DNA of 64,000 nt, from NCBI GenBank assembly GCA_015143295.1, contig CM026557.1, positions 40,805,965-40,869,964 of the forward strand. The letters run 5' to 3'. The position numbers were made by a program, and so were the translations under genes. Below, in pieces: positions 61,547 to 64,000 of this stretch. The notes under the pieces were generated by a model. That model saw only the letters and a program-made list of their open reading frames with translations. It made no database searches and was not told where the DNA came from. Each line of letters opens with the position of its first letter. The stretch's first letter is position 1. The stretch comes from Tetracentron sinense (Eukaryota; Streptophyta; Magnoliopsida; Trochodendrales; Trochodendraceae).

Positions 61547-64000
61547 TTACTCAGAAACTAGGAAGAAAAATATGCTGGAAAAAGAATTCCATTCCATTTT
61601 GAGGGCAGAAGAAACAAGTTAGAGATAGAAGTCACGAGATAGGTGGCTCAAGGTAGGTGATCAAAATACGAGATTTTCCCACAAGATAGCCAATGCCCAT
61701 AGAAGATCCAACTACGTTTCTAAGTTAAGAGTGGATGTGCTTTGGTTGGAAAAGGAGCGGGAATCAAGGATGCCTCGATTGCATTCTATGGGAACCTTTA
61801 TAAGGAAACTTGCCCTTTCAGGTCGAAGCTAGATGGACTCACCTTTGATCTGCTCTCAAATGTGCAAAGAGCGGACCTTGAAAAACCCTATGAGATTTGC
61901 AATCAAAGGTATGGAGGGGGATAGGACCCCTGGGCCTGATGGGTTCAACATTGAGTTTGTTAAGTCTTGTTGGGACATTATTGGTCCATATATAATGGGA
62001 GTGTTTACGTATTTCCATAAGAACGAGAAATTTGAATGTGTGCTCAACAACACTTTCATTGCCTTAATTCCTAAATCGGAAGGAACCCATAGACTACAAA
62101 ACTTCTGACCGATTAGCCTCGTGGAAATTGTGTAAAAAATCCTGGCCAAAGTCTAGATTCTGATTAGCCTCCATTATCTCCCTCCCTTCAAGGAGCATTC
62201 ATTCATGGTTGACAAATCCTTGATGGATTACTGGTTGCCAATGAGTGTGTGGCTGCACACAGCAGGTCTGGTATCCCAGAGGTATTAAATAAATCGATAT
62301 GGAAAAAGCTTATGACCATGTGAATTGAGAGTTCCTAGACTACATCATGGGAAAAATGGGTTTTGTGCTCAAGTGGAGGAGATGGATGAAAATATGCTAT
62401 TCAACAACATCATTTTCAATCCTACTGAATGGTATCTTGCGGGCTACTTTGGAATCTCTCCTGGGATATGCCAGGATGGCTATCCCAATTTATCTTCATT
62501 ATGATTATAGAGGCCCTTAGTAGAATGATTAGTAAGGCGGCTGAAGCAGCCCTCGAGGGTTTTTAGTAGGATCAATGTGCCTGTCAATATCCGAACTTCA
62601 ATTTGCAGATGACATTCTAATCCTATGCAATTCCTCGAGTAGACAACTTGCCTACCTCCATTGTCTCTTTAGATGTTTTGAGGCTGTATCGGGTTTGAAT
62701 ATAAACTTTGGAATCATGGGGTGGGGGAACGCAAGTTTAGGGGATTTGGCTTTAGTTTTTGGCTGTAAGATGGGAACACTACCTCCAAAGCCCCACCTAT
62801 CTAGGATTGACTCTTGGGGGTAGGTTATAATGAAAAGACTAGATTTGGCGAGTATGTTAAGTAGCCTCCCCACTTAATTCCTACCTCTCATCATGATTTC
62901 AAACTATCGCGGAAATGATAGAAAGAATTCAGGGAAATTTTCCTATGGAATGACAGAGTAGTCATCAACAAGGACCACTTGGTCAATTGGGGTGGAGTTT
63001 GTCCCTCACTGGAAAAGGGCGGGTTGAATGTGTGTACGTTGGCTAAGACCAATAAATCTCTCCTAGGTAAGTGGTTGTGGCGTTTTGGTGTGGGGAGGGG
63101 AAGCCTTTAGTATAGGGTGATAATAGAGAAGTACATAAAATAATAGAATGGGGGCCCAAACTAAACTAGTAATGTGATCCCACGACATGAGATTCTGAAA
63201 GGGCATCATGAGTGTCTAGAAGGACTACTTAAAAATCACGATTCAAGGTGAACAAGGATAGTGAGGTAAAGTTTTGGGATGACATATGGTGTGGCTAGTC
63301 TTCTCTCAGGGGTGACTTGGAAACTTGTGGTCCTTAGTGCGCGGGACTGATAGGCACCAATGGAGTCTAATCTAGAGTGGTGGGGTGGAAAAACGGTGTG
63401 GTGCCCTAGGTTGAGACGACCTCTCAAGGATTGGGAAATTGAGGACCTGCTTCTCTTCTCCTGCCTGCTCTTTGTTTCCCCTTCTTTTTCCCTTAAGGAT
63501 GAGTGATTATGGGCATGTGACAACAAATGTCAATTCTCAATAAGATCCTTCTACCAATCATTGCAAGTCAACCAATCATTGCGAGTCAACTGAATCTACT
63601 TTTTCCTATAGGGCTATCCAGAAATCCAGGGTTCTCTCTAAAGTATCATTTTTTCTTTGGACGCATCTAGGAACAAGATTATCACTTGTGAGCACTTGAT
63701 GAGTAGAGGGTGGAGAATGGGCAATAGATGCTATATGTGTATGGAGGTGGAGGAACGTGGATTATCTTTTATTGCACTGCCCCTTTGCTAGAGAGATTTG
63801 TGGCCTCTTCATATCCCAAATGGGTATAAGCTGGATCTTCCCTAGTTCCCTTTGAGACTTCTTTTCTTGTTGGCTTTCGGTTAAGTTGCAAGACCCTTTG
63901 CTAGTCTTGTGATCCCTTTTACTAGGGGGAATAGCTTAGTCGATCTGGATAGAGAGGAACAATAGGCGTTCGATGGTATTTGGTCCCCGTTGGAGCAAGT

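Larger units (their letters stand above)
59400..64000 (+). mobile_element. Degenerate L1-type LINE (continues past the window end)
   Basis: Parts of one ORF2-like protein appear in order. An endonuclease start reads SWNVRGLGHKDKRLA at about 59704. Reverse-transcriptase blocks follow: RTPGPDGFNIEF and TFIALIPKSEG at about 61920-62090, then FADDILILCNSS (the FADD active-site box) at about 62595. After it comes SGLNINF, and then a C-terminal zinc-finger region with RMGNRCYMC and LLLHCPFAREIWG-type sequence near 63720-63800. Frames change many times and in-frame stops are frequent (for example one within the endonuclease block near 59800), so it is long dead. A hAT-like element splits it at 59888-60789. 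No open frame can make a product. Confidence 0.85.

Overview
This window looks like nuclear DNA of a flowering plant. The protein-coding genes are split by GT-AG introns in AT-rich sequence. The recognisable families are plant ones: a class II serine carboxypeptidase-like (SCPL) protein, a MIZU-KUSSEI1-type protein, a BYPASS1-like protein and an F-box exon. There is a fragment of plastid DNA, and most of the remaining sequence is layered transposable-element debris. The species cannot be told from what is here.

Layout. 1-2062: last five exons of an unidentified coiled-coil gene (+), convergent with a BYPASS1-like gene at 2256-3146 (-). 3147-14345: gene-poor, with several non-autonomous hAT-like elements that have intact 8-bp target duplications, a solo copia LTR (6624-7615), a foldback repeat family and two minisatellites. 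14354-17914: a small terminal-inverted-repeat element swollen by a 2.6-kb solo LTR; it ends about 150 bp before the next gene. 18062-23214: an apparently intact SCPL gene with eight exons and 501 codons. 23257-33776: a decayed Ty1/copia element that abuts the 3' end of the SCPL gene. Its 3' terminal block carries a second copy of the last SCPL exon, and it hosts a 3.2-kb solo LTR of the same family as the one upstream, in the opposite orientation.

33840-47450: repeats, a chimeric plastid fragment (petD joined to rpl22), a truncated copia element on the minus strand that holds another solo LTR, and a Mutator-like MITE. 48549-49340: an intronless MIZ1-like gene with a pyrimidine-rich minisatellite leader. 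50369-57627: a 359-bp tandem duplication, a second copy of the MITE, hAT relics and a small solo LTR. 57628-57830: the first exon of an F-box gene, followed by a SINE-like repeat and a dead L1-type LINE (about 59400 to the window end) that is itself split by a 902-bp hAT-like element.

No operon-like cooperation is expected among these genes. The most unusual structure is the SCPL locus, which has a transposon directly upstream and a copia element directly downstream whose 3' end repeats the gene's last exon. The other main observations are a foldback repeat family that recurs across the window and the petD/rpl22 plastid chimera. Target duplications, terminal repeats and splice phases were read directly from the sequence. 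Family names come from protein motifs recalled from known families; no database search was run.
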